From assembly GCA_001637315.1 (NCBI GenBank), contig LSZA01000021.1, forward strand, positions 1 to 49,592: 49,592 nt of DNA, written 5' to 3'. Position numbers and translations under genes: made by a program. The notes beneath the pieces were generated by a model, which did not search any database, was not told where the DNA came from, and saw only the letters and a program-made list of their open reading frames with translations. Of the stretch, positions 33,992 to 43,227 are shown in pieces; positions within the stretch are counted from its first letter, which is position 1; each line of letters starts with the position of its first letter. Source of the stretch: Phormidium willei BDU 130791. GTDB lineage: Bacteria; Cyanobacteriota; Cyanobacteriia; Cyanobacteriales; Geitlerinemataceae.

Positions 33992-34753
33992 ATGCTGCTC
34001 ATGAGTCCCAGTCCTAAGGTTAAAACGACCCTGATTTCCGTTGGAGTCGGTTTAGTCGCCGTGGCGATCGCCTTCTCGGTACGCTCTCGCAGTCTCACGG
34101 AAAATCTTGCCTGGGAGACTCCCGATCATGTTGATTCCTCTTGGCGACAAGAACAACTGCGCAAATCGTCTCTGAGTCAGCCCTATTTGAGTGCGATCGC
34201 CGCCGGCCAGGCCAGTTTAGAAGCGGAAGACTATGAGGCAGCCTTGAACGACTTTACCCGAGCCATTCACCTCTCTCCCGACAGCACCCGAGGCTATCAT
34301 GGCCGAGCCATCGCCCGCCTGAAAACGGAGGACTATGACGGGGCGATTACGGATTTCACACGGGCCTTAGAACTCGAGGCAGACGATGCCCGTACCTACA
34401 CCAATCGAGGCCGCGCCTATAGCGCCCTAGGTGACGCGGAGGCCGCCCTAGATGACTATAATCAGGCGATCGCAATCAATCCCGACTATGGGGACGCTTA
34501 CCTCAATCGAGGTAGTCTCTACTTTGAACTCGGAGACTATGATCGCGCCCTCAATGACTTCACCGAAACTCTCATTGTTGAACCTGAATCCGCCAAAGCC
34601 TTCTACAATCGGGCTATGGTTTACCTGGAACTCGATCGCCTCGACAGTGCCATCGCTGACTTAGAAACTGCAGAAGCGCTTTTTCGTAAACAGAACAACT
34701 TTATGGCCTCAGAATATACCCTCGAAACCCTCAAAGAACTGGATCCTCGTTAG
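33992..34753 (+). CDS. Membrane-anchored TPR protein
   Basis: 253 residues. The N-terminal hydrophobic segment at about 11-27 (TLISVGVGLVAVAIAFSV) is a membrane anchor or uncleaved signal. From about 65 to 230 there are five TPR units (YEAALNDFTRAIHLSPDS, YDGAITDFTRALELEADD, AEAALDDYNQAIAINPDY, YDRALNDFTETLIVEPES and one diverged). Acts presumably as a protein-interaction scaffold; partner unknown. Starts one base after the previous stop; an alternative ATG lies three codons downstream (34001). Confidence 0.88.
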   Translation: MLLMSPSPKVKTTLISVGVGLVAVAIAFSVRSRSLTENLAWETPDHVDSSWRQEQLRKSSLSQPYLSAIAAGQASLEAEDYEAALNDFTRAIHLSPDSTRGYHGRAIARLKTEDYDGAITDFTRALELEADDARTYTNRGRAYSALGDAEAALDDYNQAIAINPDYGDAYLNRGSLYFELGDYDRALNDFTETLIVEPESAKAFYNRAMVYLELDRLDSAIADLETAEALFRKQNNFMASEYTLETLKELDPR

Positions 34754-34882
34754 AGACGGCCGGGCCACCTCAACCCCGATCCCGAGGTATTCCCTCAACT
34801 GGGGGGTCAATAGCCCCTATCATGGAAACAGTGGCACCTTAGAAATTTGGCACTTAGAAACCTGGTAATTTAGAAATTTGGC

Positions 34883-35752
34883 ATGGGAACTGTCTGGGAA
34901 CTCGACTTCTACTCTCGTCCCTTAGTGGACGAAACGCAAAAAAAACGCTGGGAACTTCTGATTTGTGAAAGTCCGTTATCGGTCACGCGATCGCCAGAGG
35001 ATCTATTTCGCTATTCCCAATACTGCACCAGCGGCAATGTTAACTCAACCTGGTTAAAAGATGCCTTGGCCCAAGCCATGGCCCAAGCCCCCACCCCTCC
35101 GACCAAGGTGCGCTTCTTTCGGCGACAGATGAATAATATGATCGTCAAAGCCTGCAAAGATATGGGGTTAGACGCTCAAGTCAGTCGGCGCACCCTCGCC
35201 CTGTATCAATGGCTTGAAGAGCGCATGGTGACGGTCTATCCTCAAGATCCCTGCTATGAAGAAGCCGCCGTGCGATCGCCCTCAGTGCGCTATGAAATCC
35301 AAGCGCCTCGTCCCCTGCCAGATGCGTTAGAGGGCAACAAATGGGCCATGGTGAGTCTCACCGCCGCTGATTTTGCCGACTTACCGGACTGGAACATTGA
35401 TTTTGGTGAATCATTCCCTCTCGAACTGCTAAACCTCGAGCGCGATTGTGTCATCCCCGGACTCGTCATCTACTCCCCCCGCGCTTTCCCCATCGCCGCC
35501 TGGATGTCAGGATTGGAACTCGGCTTTATCAAATTCGTCCCGAGTCCTCGGCCACGCTTAATTTTGGAGACGGAAGACGACTCAAGTTGGGTGTTAGCCG
35601 ATCTCACCAATGAGAGTAGCGTCAAGGACGCAAAAACCTTTGAAGAACAGAAAGATAAGGCGGGAGGAGCGCATTTCTTAGCCGTTCAATCTTCGCCGCA
35701 GGTGGAAGCCTTCGCTGGCTTCTGGCTCTTGCCAGAATTGAATTTAAGGTGA
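34883..35752 (+). CDS. Tab2/Atab2 family RNA-binding protein
   Basis: 289 residues. WELDFYSRPLVDETQKKRWELLICES at the N-terminus (key WELDFYSRPL), KVRFFRRQMNNMI, and the C-terminal GFWLLPELNLR are strong Tab2/Atab2 blocks. In algae and plants these proteins bind RNA and are required for translation of photosystem I or II mRNAs; cyanobacterial homologues are presumed to help photosystem biogenesis. Length is normal. Followed directly by a 15-bp tandem repeat and then pmbA, 61 bases away. Confidence 0.92.
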   Translation: MGTVWELDFYSRPLVDETQKKRWELLICESPLSVTRSPEDLFRYSQYCTSGNVNSTWLKDALAQAMAQAPTPPTKVRFFRRQMNNMIVKACKDMGLDAQVSRRTLALYQWLEERMVTVYPQDPCYEEAAVRSPSVRYEIQAPRPLPDALEGNKWAMVSLTAADFADLPDWNIDFGESFPLELLNLERDCVIPGLVIYSPRAFPIAAWMSGLELGFIKFVPSPRPRLILETEDDSSWVLADLTNESSVKDAKTFEEQKDKAGGAHFLAVQSSPQVEAFAGFWLLPELNLR

Positions 35753-35753
35753 A

Positions 35754-35798
35754 GTTGAGATCCCTCAGGTTGAGATCCCTCAGGTTGAGATCCCTAAG
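35754..35798. repeat. 15-bp tandem repeat, 3 copies
   Basis: GTTGAGATCCCTCAG at 35754-35768 and 35769-35783, and GTTGAGATCCCTAAG at 35784-35798. Begins one base after the Tab2-like stop codon and ends 15 bases before pmbA. Confidence 0.9.
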
Positions 35799-35813
35799 AC
35801 TATCGCGTCCGTC

Positions 35814-37091
35814 ATGATAGAACAACTCCTAGATCTAGCACTACAAGAGGGCGCTGAAGCGGCTGAGGTCTTTCAATCGCGATCGCAGACCCGTCCGGTT
35901 TATTTTGAAGCCAACCGCCTCAAACAACTCGAAAGTCTCGAATCTGAAGGTCTCAGTCTCCGGGTGTGGCGTGATGGCCGACCGGGCCTAGCGGTAGCCT
36001 ATGGGGCGGTTTCAGCCCCGGACCTGGTTCAACGCGCCCTGCGCATTAGTCGCCTCAATCCCCCCCAAATCCCTGATTTACAAGACCCCTACCCGATGGG
36101 GAATCTGGATGTGGGCCAGACGGTCTCGGTTGACCAACTCTTGAGTTGGGGCCACGACAGCATCGCGCAAATCCGAGACCTCTATCCTGAAACCCTCTGT
36201 ACGGCGGCTTGGGAATGCGACCATGAACAGACTCGCTTAGCGAATACCACTGGACTGGACTGTTCTTACACGGACATTACTTTAAGCAGTGATGTAACCG
36301 TCGAATGGGTGCGCGGCGATGATTTTCTCACGGTTTCCGATGGAGAAAGCCAACGCGATCGCCTCAACCCCTCGGATATCACTCGACCCATCCTACAACG
36401 GCTGGCTTGGGCGAAGGAAAATGTCTCTTGTCCGAGTGGGCGATTACCGGTGTTGTTTACCGCCAAAGCGGCCGATTTATTTTGGGGAACCGTCCAGGCG
36501 GCCCTGAATGGGAAACAGGCCATTGAACAGTCTTCTCCCTGGAGTTCTCGGCTGCATCAGCCAGTCCTATCGCCCCTCCTGACCATTTCTCAACGGCCTC
36601 AGTTGGGACCCTATAGTTGTCCCTTCGACGATGAAGGAACCCCGACCCGGCCCTTGACGTTTATTGAAAATGGGGTGTTACAACTGTTTTATTGCGATCG
36701 CCGCATTGGTCGTCTCATCGGCAGTGGTAGCACCGGCAATGGTTTTCGTCCAGGACTGTCGAGTTATCCGACTCCCGGACTGTTTAATCTTATGATTGAA
36801 CCCGGTCACGGCTCCTTAGAGGAACTCATCCTGGAGTTCGATCATGGCATCATTGTCGATGAAATTCTGGGCAGTGGTGGCGGACTGTCTGGAGATTTTT
36901 CGATCAATGTTGCCCTCGGATATCGCGTGGAAAACGGACAAGTTCTCGGACGAATTAAAGATACGATGGTTTCGGGCAATGTTTATACGGCCTTGCAAAA
37001 TATCATCCGCTTGGGTAACGATGCCCGTTGGCATGGGTCCTGTTACACGCCCTCTATTTTAGTTGACGGTTTATCCGTAACCGGTCAATAA
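35814..37091 (+). CDS. pmbA: PmbA/TldE-family protein
   Basis: 425 residues. Member of the TldD/PmbA family, whose heterodimer is a metalloprotease acting on unfolded peptides and microcin or CcdA-type substrates. Recognised by the N-terminal AEAAEVFQSRSQTRPVYFEANRLKQLE (key FEANRLKQLE), GLSLRVWRDGRPGLAVA, and the C-terminal SGDFSINVALGYRVENGQVLG and IKDTMVSGNVYTALQNI. No HEXXXH zinc motif, so it is the PmbA rather than the TldD subunit; the TldD partner is not in the window. Length is normal. Confidence 0.93.
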   Translation: MIEQLLDLALQEGAEAAEVFQSRSQTRPVYFEANRLKQLESLESEGLSLRVWRDGRPGLAVAYGAVSAPDLVQRALRISRLNPPQIPDLQDPYPMGNLDVGQTVSVDQLLSWGHDSIAQIRDLYPETLCTAAWECDHEQTRLANTTGLDCSYTDITLSSDVTVEWVRGDDFLTVSDGESQRDRLNPSDITRPILQRLAWAKENVSCPSGRLPVLFTAKAADLFWGTVQAALNGKQAIEQSSPWSSRLHQPVLSPLLTISQRPQLGPYSCPFDDEGTPTRPLTFIENGVLQLFYCDRRIGRLIGSGSTGNGFRPGLSSYPTPGLFNLMIEPGHGSLEELILEFDHGIIVDEILGSGGGLSGDFSINVALGYRVENGQVLGRIKDTMVSGNVYTALQNIIRLGNDARWHGSCYTPSILVDGLSVTGQ

Positions 37092-37140
37092 TACTGGATT
37101 TGGAGTGATGCTAAACTCCTTTCCCCGGAAGACTCTCGGA

Positions 37141-37947
37141 TTAAGGTTCTCGGGACCCATTATGGGGTCCAGACGAGGGAAAGTCATCCCCCAAAATCGG
37201 TCCCAGGGCTTCTGATAAGGCTTTCGGGTCCATAAATACAACCTTCGAGTTTTCACTTTGACTCAACTTAAAACTTGAGTCCACATAACGCTGTGTCATA
37301 AAAAAGTGTAAGATTTCTCGGGCATTTTCACGAGACTCTAAAGCCCGGGCGATATACTTCATATATTCTGCCGTTCCTTCAGCTTCTAAAATGGAGGCTC
37401 GTTTTTTAATTTCCGCTGCCCGTTCAATTTCCATCGATTCTAACACCGTTGCCGAAGGATTAATTTTCTGAATATCAACCCGCAACACCTTAATCCCCCA
37501 TTCATGGGTTTCGTCTTCAATCTGTTCTAATAAAACCTGGTTAATTTCCGATCGCGCCGTCACCGTCCGATCTAATTCTCGTCGGCCAATTTCAGCGCCA
37601 ATAATGGTGCTGACCCGGTTTTGTAGGGCCGCGGCCACGTCTTCGATTTCATAATAGGCCATCTCCAAATTGAAGATACGCCAGTACACCACCGCCAACA
37701 CCTCCAACGAGACATTATCTTTGGTAATGGCTAACTGAGGTTCAATGCGACAAAACTGTTCTCGGGTCGTATCTTCCCAAACAATACTCTCGATAACCGG
37801 CGCAACAAAGCTTAACCCGGCGGCTAAGGTTCGATTATATTTCCCCAAACGCTCAACCAAGGCGAGGTTCCCCTGATTGATAATTCGGATACCCACCGCC
37901 ACATAGCCGATGGTGGAGAGGACGATCACAGCCAAAATAGAGTTCAT
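37141..37947 (-). CDS. SPFH-domain (stomatin/prohibitin-like) membrane protein
   Basis: 268 residues from the ATG at 37947 (a TTG two codons upstream is possible). N-terminal membrane segment at about 3-22, followed by the SPFH domain (NQGNLALVERLGKYNRTLAAGLSFVAP, key ALVERLGKYNRTL; GIKVLRVDIQKINP). A coiled coil with MEIERAAEIKKRASILEAEG follows, as in stomatin and QmcA. Forms membrane-associated oligomers that organise membrane microdomains. No NfeD-like partner gene is adjacent. C-terminus ends in a short Pro/Asn-rich tail. Confidence 0.92.
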   Translation of the reverse strand: MNSILAVIVLSTIGYVAVGIRIINQGNLALVERLGKYNRTLAAGLSFVAPVIESIVWEDTTREQFCRIEPQLAITKDNVSLEVLAVVYWRIFNLEMAYYEIEDVAAALQNRVSTIIGAEIGRRELDRTVTARSEINQVLLEQIEDETHEWGIKVLRVDIQKINPSATVLESMEIERAAEIKKRASILEAEGTAEYMKYIARALESRENAREILHFFMTQRYVDSSFKLSQSENSKVVFMDPKALSEALGPILGDDFPSSGPHNGSREP

Positions 37948-38092
37948 AGACAATCAAGGGCCACTCGATAAAAGGTCAATCAAGACCCGGTGGGGTGACG
38001 GAGACGGCGGAGAGTGGGATATCATCGTTGGGGAGTCTCTCAAACACTCCCCAACTCATTGTGACACTTTTGAATCCACTGGATGACAGCCC

Positions 38093-38455
38093 ATGATGAA
38101 TGATTACGACTCCCTCTATGTTGGTTTAGTTCGCAATCTTTCTAAACGAAAACGTCAAGCCCTATCTGAAGAACTCGAAACCCTCATCGAAGCGATTGAA
38201 AACGAAGGATATACCTTTGCGGATCTCATCGGTGCGGTTCGAGATATCTTGCGCCGTCGCAAGTCGGGAGGTTATTGGACTGATTGTAGCACTGACCTCG
38301 ATCGCGCCTTTGAGTCGGCCCAGCGGGCTCAGGAGAAACGAGAGGAACGGGAATTACGAGATCTGCGGTCCGAACGGGAGGATGAGCGCGATCGCCTTGA
38401 GGTGGAGGACGATGACACGGACTGGCGGGAACGGGATAACCCTCTCGTGGGTTAA
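38093..38455 (+). CDS. Hypothetical helical charged protein
   Basis: 120 residues; I do not recognise it. N-terminal half is helical (SLYVGLVRNLSKRKRQALSEELETLIEAIENEGYTFADLIGAVRDIL, key LVRNLSKRKRQALSEELETL), and the C-terminal 45 residues are extremely charged (EKREERELRDLRSEREDERDRL), probably a single long helix. No membrane segment. Downstream sequence contains two short direct repeats and then the convergent TPR gene. Start uses the first of two adjacent ATG codons. Confidence 0.7.
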   Translation: MMNDYDSLYVGLVRNLSKRKRQALSEELETLIEAIENEGYTFADLIGAVRDILRRRKSGGYWTDCSTDLDRAFESAQRAQEKREERELRDLRSEREDERDRLEVEDDDTDWRERDNPLVG

Positions 38456-38512
38456 GCTCGTGGGTTAAGCTCGTCGGTTAAGGTGTTGGCTTAGGCTCAT
38501 TTTAATCCCTCG

Positions 38513-38552
38513 TCTGAGAGTCTAGGACTTGATCTGAGAGTCTAGGACTTGA
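38513..38552. repeat. 20-bp tandem repeat spanning a stop codon
   Basis: CTGAGAGTCTAGGACTTGAT (38513-38532) and CTGAGAGTCTAGGACTTGAG (38533-38552). The second copy contains the final codons and TAG stop of the minus-strand TPR gene, so the stop itself is duplicated. Confidence 0.9.
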
Positions 38553-39408
38553 GGGTTAAAAACTTCTCTAGGGCTTGCACCATACGGGGCGGCCAGCGGC
38601 GTACACCACTGACCCAGTCAAGATTACGATATCGGCCATCTAAGCCCGCAGCGGCCACCCAGTTACTCTCGGCTTCCCCTTGTTTCCCCAGGTCCCACAA
38701 GACAGCGGTTAGGGCGGCCCGCATATCGGCAAATTGAGGGTAACGGCGGACTAAATTGCGCATCTCCTGGAGGGCTTTGTCTGACTGTTGCACTTGGTAC
38801 AAGGCTAGGGCGTAATTGGCCCGGGCTAGGGCGAAGTCGGGGGCTTGTTCGATGGCCTGGCGGTAGTCGGCGATCGCTCCGGACCAGTCTCCCTGTCCAG
38901 CTTTGGCGTTACCGCGATTGTTGTAGGCGGCGACGTCATCGGCGGATCGGGCCAGGACGCGGTTATAGTCGGCGATCGCCTCATCCCAGCGCCCTAGAGC
39001 TTCGTAGGCAGTGCCTCGATTGAGATAGGTATCGGGGAACTCGGGGGCCAATTTGATGGCGTGATTGTAGTCGTCAAGGGCAGCATTGAGCTTATTTTGA
39101 CTGACTCGGACATTGCCACGATTACTCCAAAGGGCTGGATTTTGGGGAACTTGCTCAATCAGGGCCGAGAGGAGGGCTTCGGCGGCTTCAAAGTCCCCTC
39201 GTTGTGCGGCGTCTCGGGCGCGATCGCTCACGTCTTCGAGTTCTTGTAAATCGGCGGTGCTGATGGGTGTATCTGCGACAGCAACAGGGGGTCTCCAAAG
39301 CAGCAGGGTTAGGGCCAACATCAACGCCAAGATGGGGCGAGAGATCCCCCGCCAACGGTTCTCCCAAGGCTGACAAGATTCAGACCGACGATCTCGAATT
39401 AAATTCAT
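38542..39408 (-). CDS. Exported TPR-repeat protein
   Basis: 288 residues from the ATG at 39408; the longer ORF starting at 39468 would overlap the histidine kinase and adds a second hydrophobic run, so it is less likely. Basic N-terminus, then signal-like segment PILALMLALTLLLWRPPVAVADTP with probable cleavage after AVA-D. TPR units follow at about 40-215, including PALWSNRGNVRVSQNKLNAALDDYNHAIKLAPEFPDTYLNRGTAYEALG (key ALDDYNHAIKLAPEF). Likely a periplasmic or lumenal scaffold, similar to the family with C-terminal YLNRGTAYEALGRWDEAI. It lies just downstream of the histidine kinase gene on the same strand, gap 50 bases. Confidence 0.88.
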   Translation of the reverse strand: MNLIRDRRSESCQPWENRWRGISRPILALMLALTLLLWRPPVAVADTPISTADLQELEDVSDRARDAAQRGDFEAAEALLSALIEQVPQNPALWSNRGNVRVSQNKLNAALDDYNHAIKLAPEFPDTYLNRGTAYEALGRWDEAIADYNRVLARSADDVAAYNNRGNAKAGQGDWSGAIADYRQAIEQAPDFALARANYALALYQVQQSDKALQEMRNLVRRYPQFADMRAALTAVLWDLGKQGEAESNWVAAAGLDGRYRNLDWVSGVRRWPPRMVQALEKFLTLKS

Positions 39409-39458
39409 GGATACCCCCAAGATAAACAAAATGAACACGATAAACAGTTGATGAACAG

Positions 39459-42113
39459 TTAACGACAATCATCTCGATGAACTGGTAACTCAATGCAAAT
39501 TTCGGTCCCCGGTTGCTTGTTGTCGTTGAGGTACAGTTTACCGTTATGGCCTTGGACAATGGCTTGGTAACAGGTTGATAGCCCTAAACCGGTCCCTGAT
39601 CCGACGGCTTTCGTGGTGAAAAAGGGATCGAAGATGCGATCGCGAATGTCTCGGGGGATACCCGGTCCATTATCGGCGATACAGATGCGAACCCAATCGT
39701 CGGATAACAGCTCTGTCCGCAAGCAAAGTTCGCCCTGTTGTCCAGCCACTTTTTCACCAGTTTTTCCGTCTGTTTCTAGGGCATCTAGGGCATTTTCAAT
39801 GAGGTTAAAAAAGACCTGATTAACCTGTCCCGGATAGCAGGCGACTAAGGGCATGTCTTGGCGATAGTCTTTATGAATTTTCAGGTTGGCATGAAAGCGA
39901 AGCCGCAACATGGCTAAGCTGCTTTCGAGACATTCATGTAAATCGACAGGTTTGATTTCTGCTTCATTTAGATGAGAAAAGGTTTGCAGCGATCGCACGA
40001 CGTTATGAATCCGTTGGCTCCCTTCTCGCATCGATTTGAGCATTTTTGGGAAATCATCTTGGATGTAGTCAAAATCTAGATCTTCTTTGAGATCAATTGC
40101 GGCTTCGGTATCTAGTTGAGCCAGTCCTTTCAATAAGTCTTCTCCATATTCCTGGACATAATGCAGGTTGGCAAAAATGAAATTATTGGCATTATTAATT
40201 TCATGGGCAACGCCAGCCGCCATTTTCCCTAACCCTGATAATTTCTCAGTTTGTATTAACTGTAATTGAGTCGATTGCAGACGGTTTAGGGTTGCTTGCA
40301 ATTCTTGAGCTTGGGTTTTGGTTTGATTGTATAATTCTGCCTGTTGAATACCAATGGCAATTTGTTCGGCAAGTTGACCCAACAGACTCATTTCTCTCTC
40401 TTGCCACTGACGGGGCTGTTCACAGGCTTGAGCTAGCAATAAGCCCCAGAGGCAAGGTTTGGCATCTTGAGATTTAGTAGGATTAGTAACAATTGGAACA
40501 ATCAGGTTGGCTTTAACGGAAATACTGTTCAAAAAATTTCGATGACAGTCATCTAATTCAGGATCAATTGAGACATTATCAATGGCTCGTACTCGTCCTT
40601 GTAAATAGAGTTGACTATGTTCACCACCAAAACAATCATCACAGGTTTTTTGATGAATAATCGACCATTTGGGGTCTCCAACATCTTCAACAACCACATC
40701 ACCATCCCACTCTCCGGCGGCGGCATTGATGAATTGATAGACAACAACGCGATCGCTATTCAAAAGACCACGAATTCCCGTTACAGCCGTTTGTAAAATC
40801 TCCTGTACATCTAGGGTTCCTCGAACCCGCTCTGTCATGAGTCGCAACAAAGATTCTCGTTCAACCTGGGCTTGAGATTTGGCAAAGAGTTCGGCTTGTT
40901 GAATGGCGATCGCCAACTGATCGGCTAATTGCAACATGAGATGACTCTCCCGAACTCGCCAATGACGAGGACTGCGACATTGATGGACAATTAAGAGACC
41001 CCAAAGTTGAGATAAATCTCCCTCTTGATTTTGTCCAATGAGGATTGGCACAATCAGATTGGCTTTAACATTAAGAGTTCTCAAAAAGTTCGCATGACAA
41101 GCATCTAAATCTAGGTCTGTCTCGATATTATCAATGGCGCGAACTCGCCCTTCCCGGTATAAATGGGCATATTCCCCGGAAAAACAATCATCGGCACCCA
41201 TGTCTCCTAACACCGATGTCCAGGAGTCGGTAATATCTTCGACGACCACCCGTCCTTTCCAGTCATCTTGAAACTGATAAATGACCACTCGGTCTGCTTT
41301 AAGAAGTCGTCGTGCTCCTTCTACGGCGGTTTGTAAAATGGTGTTGACGTCTAAGGTGTTGCGAATTTTATTCGTAACGAGACGTAAAAAGGCTTCTTGG
41401 GCCGCGGCTTCCTGGCTGGTGTGATATAAGCGAGCGCGATCGATGGCAATTCCGAGCTGACGGGCGACCCCTTCGAGGAGTTGTTCTTCCCAGGGTTGCC
41501 AATCTCGGTGGCGATCGCATTGATGCAAACCAATGATGCCATTAACGTCTCCTTGATAACGAGTCGCAATGGCAAGCATGGACTTGACTCGTAGTGTTTT
41601 CAGGGCTTTACGAGTGGCGCGGCCTAAGCCGGGAAACTTGGCCATCTCCCGTTCGCTAACGGGGCTATCATCGGACATGAGAACCTGAATGTGGGTATTG
41701 TCTTTCGCGTCGATTTTGAGTCCGAGTTGGCTAGGATAATCCCCATTGATATATTCTCCTCGGGTGACGAGGGTTTCGCGATCGCCCTCTTCGCGAACCA
41801 AGACACTCGCGCGACTACAGTTGAGGGTTTGACACAGAAGCCGACAGGCGGTGTTGAGGATGTCATCGAGTTCGAGGGTGCTACTGAGTTCGGTATTGAT
41901 TTCGTTGATCAGGTTGGCGAGTTTGACTTGACGTTGCAGATCAAGGGTGTCGTTGTCTTGGGTGGGTTGAGTTGGGTTGGGTTGAGTTGGGTTGGGTTGA
42001 GTTGTCCCCGGCTTGCGTTGTAACTCTTTCTCGGAACTCGGATGCGCAGAGGAGTGATCAGACTGAGCTCCTTGATCTCGGCGTGGGTTGGTGGAGGGAA
42101 GGGAGAAAGACAT
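39459..42113 (-). CDS. Soluble GAF-GAF-GAF histidine kinase, candidate tandem DXCF cyanobacteriochrome
   Basis: 884 residues without membrane segments. After a Pro/Gln/Asn-rich start (39-55), GAF1 spans about 75-232 and lacks bilin motifs. GAF2 (about 250-408) has DDCF at 308-311 and Cys339-His340 in [12 protein letters not shown]3 (about 425-590) has DDCF at 492-495 and Cys523-His524 in LDDCHRNFL. In both, VKANLIVPI and LWGLL follow, as in cyanobacteriochromes. In DXCF types the motif Cys and the canonical Cys both bind the bilin, giving blue/violet-absorbing states; spacing here is 29 residues in each. The kinase core has H637 in [29 protein letters not shown] and GTGLGLS. Light sensing is inference from motifs. 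No response regulator gene lies nearby. Confidence 0.9.
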   Translation of the reverse strand: MSFSLPSTNPRRDQGAQSDHSSAHPSSEKELQRKPGTTQPNPTQPNPTQPTQDNDTLDLQRQVKLANLINEINTELSSTLELDDILNTACRLLCQTLNCSRASVLVREEGDRETLVTRGEYINGDYPSQLGLKIDAKDNTHIQVLMSDDSPVSEREMAKFPGLGRATRKALKTLRVKSMLAIATRYQGDVNGIIGLHQCDRHRDWQPWEEQLLEGVARQLGIAIDRARLYHTSQEAAAQEAFLRLVTNKIRNTLDVNTILQTAVEGARRLLKADRVVIYQFQDDWKGRVVVEDITDSWTSVLGDMGADDCFSGEYAHLYREGRVRAIDNIETDLDLDACHANFLRTLNVKANLIVPILIGQNQEGDLSQLWGLLIVHQCRSPRHWRVRESHLMLQLADQLAIAIQQAELFAKSQAQVERESLLRLMTERVRGTLDVQEILQTAVTGIRGLLNSDRVVVYQFINAAAGEWDGDVVVEDVGDPKWSIIHQKTCDDCFGGEHSQLYLQGRVRAIDNVSIDPELDDCHRNFLNSISVKANLIVPIVTNPTKSQDAKPCLWGLLLAQACEQPRQWQEREMSLLGQLAEQIAIGIQQAELYNQTKTQAQELQATLNRLQSTQLQLIQTEKLSGLGKMAAGVAHEINNANNFIFANLHYVQEYGEDLLKGLAQLDTEAAIDLKEDLDFDYIQDDFPKMLKSMREGSQRIHNVVRSLQTFSHLNEAEIKPVDLHECLESSLAMLRLRFHANLKIHKDYRQDMPLVACYPGQVNQVFFNLIENALDALETDGKTGEKVAGQQGELCLRTELLSDDWVRICIADNGPGIPRDIRDRIFDPFFTTKAVGSGTGLGLSTCYQAIVQGHNGKLYLNDNKQPGTEICIELPVHRDDCR
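41964..42004. repeat. 15-bp in-frame tandem repeat in the kinase gene
   Basis: GGGTTGAGTTGGGTT at 41964-41978 and 41979-41993 plus a partial third copy to 42004. Encodes the PNPTQ repeat in the N-terminal linker; copy-number change would stay in frame. Confidence 0.85.
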
Positions 42114-42420
42114 AGAAATTCGCGTAGGGATAGGAAAATCGAGATTCCGTTCTGGTAAATGCCTCGTTAGAGGACCAAGTTTTTTTAGGCTTGCATCCTA
42201 AGAGGATGATGGCTGAGAAAAAATATCAGGGTCGAAAGCTGGGAAAGATATTTTCATTGTCCTTAAAAAATTGTTAACTTGCAACAGGTGTCAGGTCTTA
42301 GACTCGTTGAGGATTAAGGATCGCTTAAGCTTGACTAGAGCCAAATTGGGCGAAAACCGGACAAAATTTTGAGAGAGAATGAGGCTGGAGAATTAGCCCT
42401 GATGAGAGAGAGCAAGGACT
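42114..42420. other. Divergent intergenic region with a stem-loop
   Basis: 307 bases between the kinase and coaX promoters. A short palindrome CATCCT-AAG-AGGATG at 42194-42208 follows a T-rich run (TTTTTTTAGG). No gene seen. Confidence 0.5.
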
Positions 42421-43227
42421 ATGGCAGAGTTAGGTTTTGAGTCTGGGTCTTGGTTAGCTGTTGCTTTGGGAAACTCCCGTCACCATTGGGCGCAGTTCAA
42501 GTCGGGGGCGATCGCGGCCTGGGGCCATAGTCGTCATTTACGGGCGTCGGAAACGGAGGTCTCGTTAGCCCATGTACCCTGGTGGTCTAGCTTGAGTCCT
42601 GAGGTTCCCCTGGTTGTGGCCAGCGTAGTTCCCGAACAGTGGCAACGGCTAGAAGGATATTTACCCCCCAAGACGCCAATTTATAATTTGGGGACGTTGC
42701 CATTGCCCCTGGAGGGAGTTTATCCAGGCTTCGGGCTAGATCGGGGGTTGGCGGCGTTGGGAGCGGGGCAACGCTGGGGAGTTCCGCTGTTATTGATGGA
42801 TGGGGGAACGGCTTTGACGTTTACGGGCCTGGATGAGCGACGCTCCCTGGTTGGAGGGGCAATTTTACCGGGGTTAGGCTTACAATCGCGAGCTTTAGTG
42901 CAGGGAACCGCTCTAAGGGATGAGATTAATATGACGGGGGCAGAACTGCCCCCTCGTTGGGCGTTAGAGACGGGTGAGGCGATTCGCAGTGGTATTCTCT
43001 ATACGCTGTTGGCTGGGGTTGAGCAGTTTATTGAACAGTGGCAACGACGGTTTCCTGAGAGTGCGATCGTTTTGACGGGAGGAGATGGTGCGACACTGGC
43101 GGCGGGGTTACAGGCGATCGCCCCCCAGGTGGCGGCTCAGGTGGTGCTGGATGAGGAGGTGTTGTTTTGGGGGATGGCGGCCATGGTGAGCCAGTTGGAT
43201 GTCACTCGTTGGGGCGATCGCAGTTAG
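42421..43227 (+). CDS. coaX: Type III pantothenate kinase
   Basis: 268 residues. First step of coenzyme A synthesis, ATP-dependent phosphorylation of pantothenate. Family blocks: VALGNSRHHWAQF (phosphate-binding strand, usually GN(S/T)), GVYPGFGLDRGLAALGA, LLMDGGTALTFT with the catalytic Asp region, and GGAILPGLGLQSRALVQGTALR. Length is normal. Its last 26 bases overlap the last 26 of the convergent PP2C gene (43202-43227). Confidence 0.93.
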   Translation: MAELGFESGSWLAVALGNSRHHWAQFKSGAIAAWGHSRHLRASETEVSLAHVPWWSSLSPEVPLVVASVVPEQWQRLEGYLPPKTPIYNLGTLPLPLEGVYPGFGLDRGLAALGAGQRWGVPLLLMDGGTALTFTGLDERRSLVGGAILPGLGLQSRALVQGTALRDEINMTGAELPPRWALETGEAIRSGILYTLLAGVEQFIEQWQRRFPESAIVLTGGDGATLAAGLQAIAPQVAAQVVLDEEVLFWGMAAMVSQLDVTRWGDRS

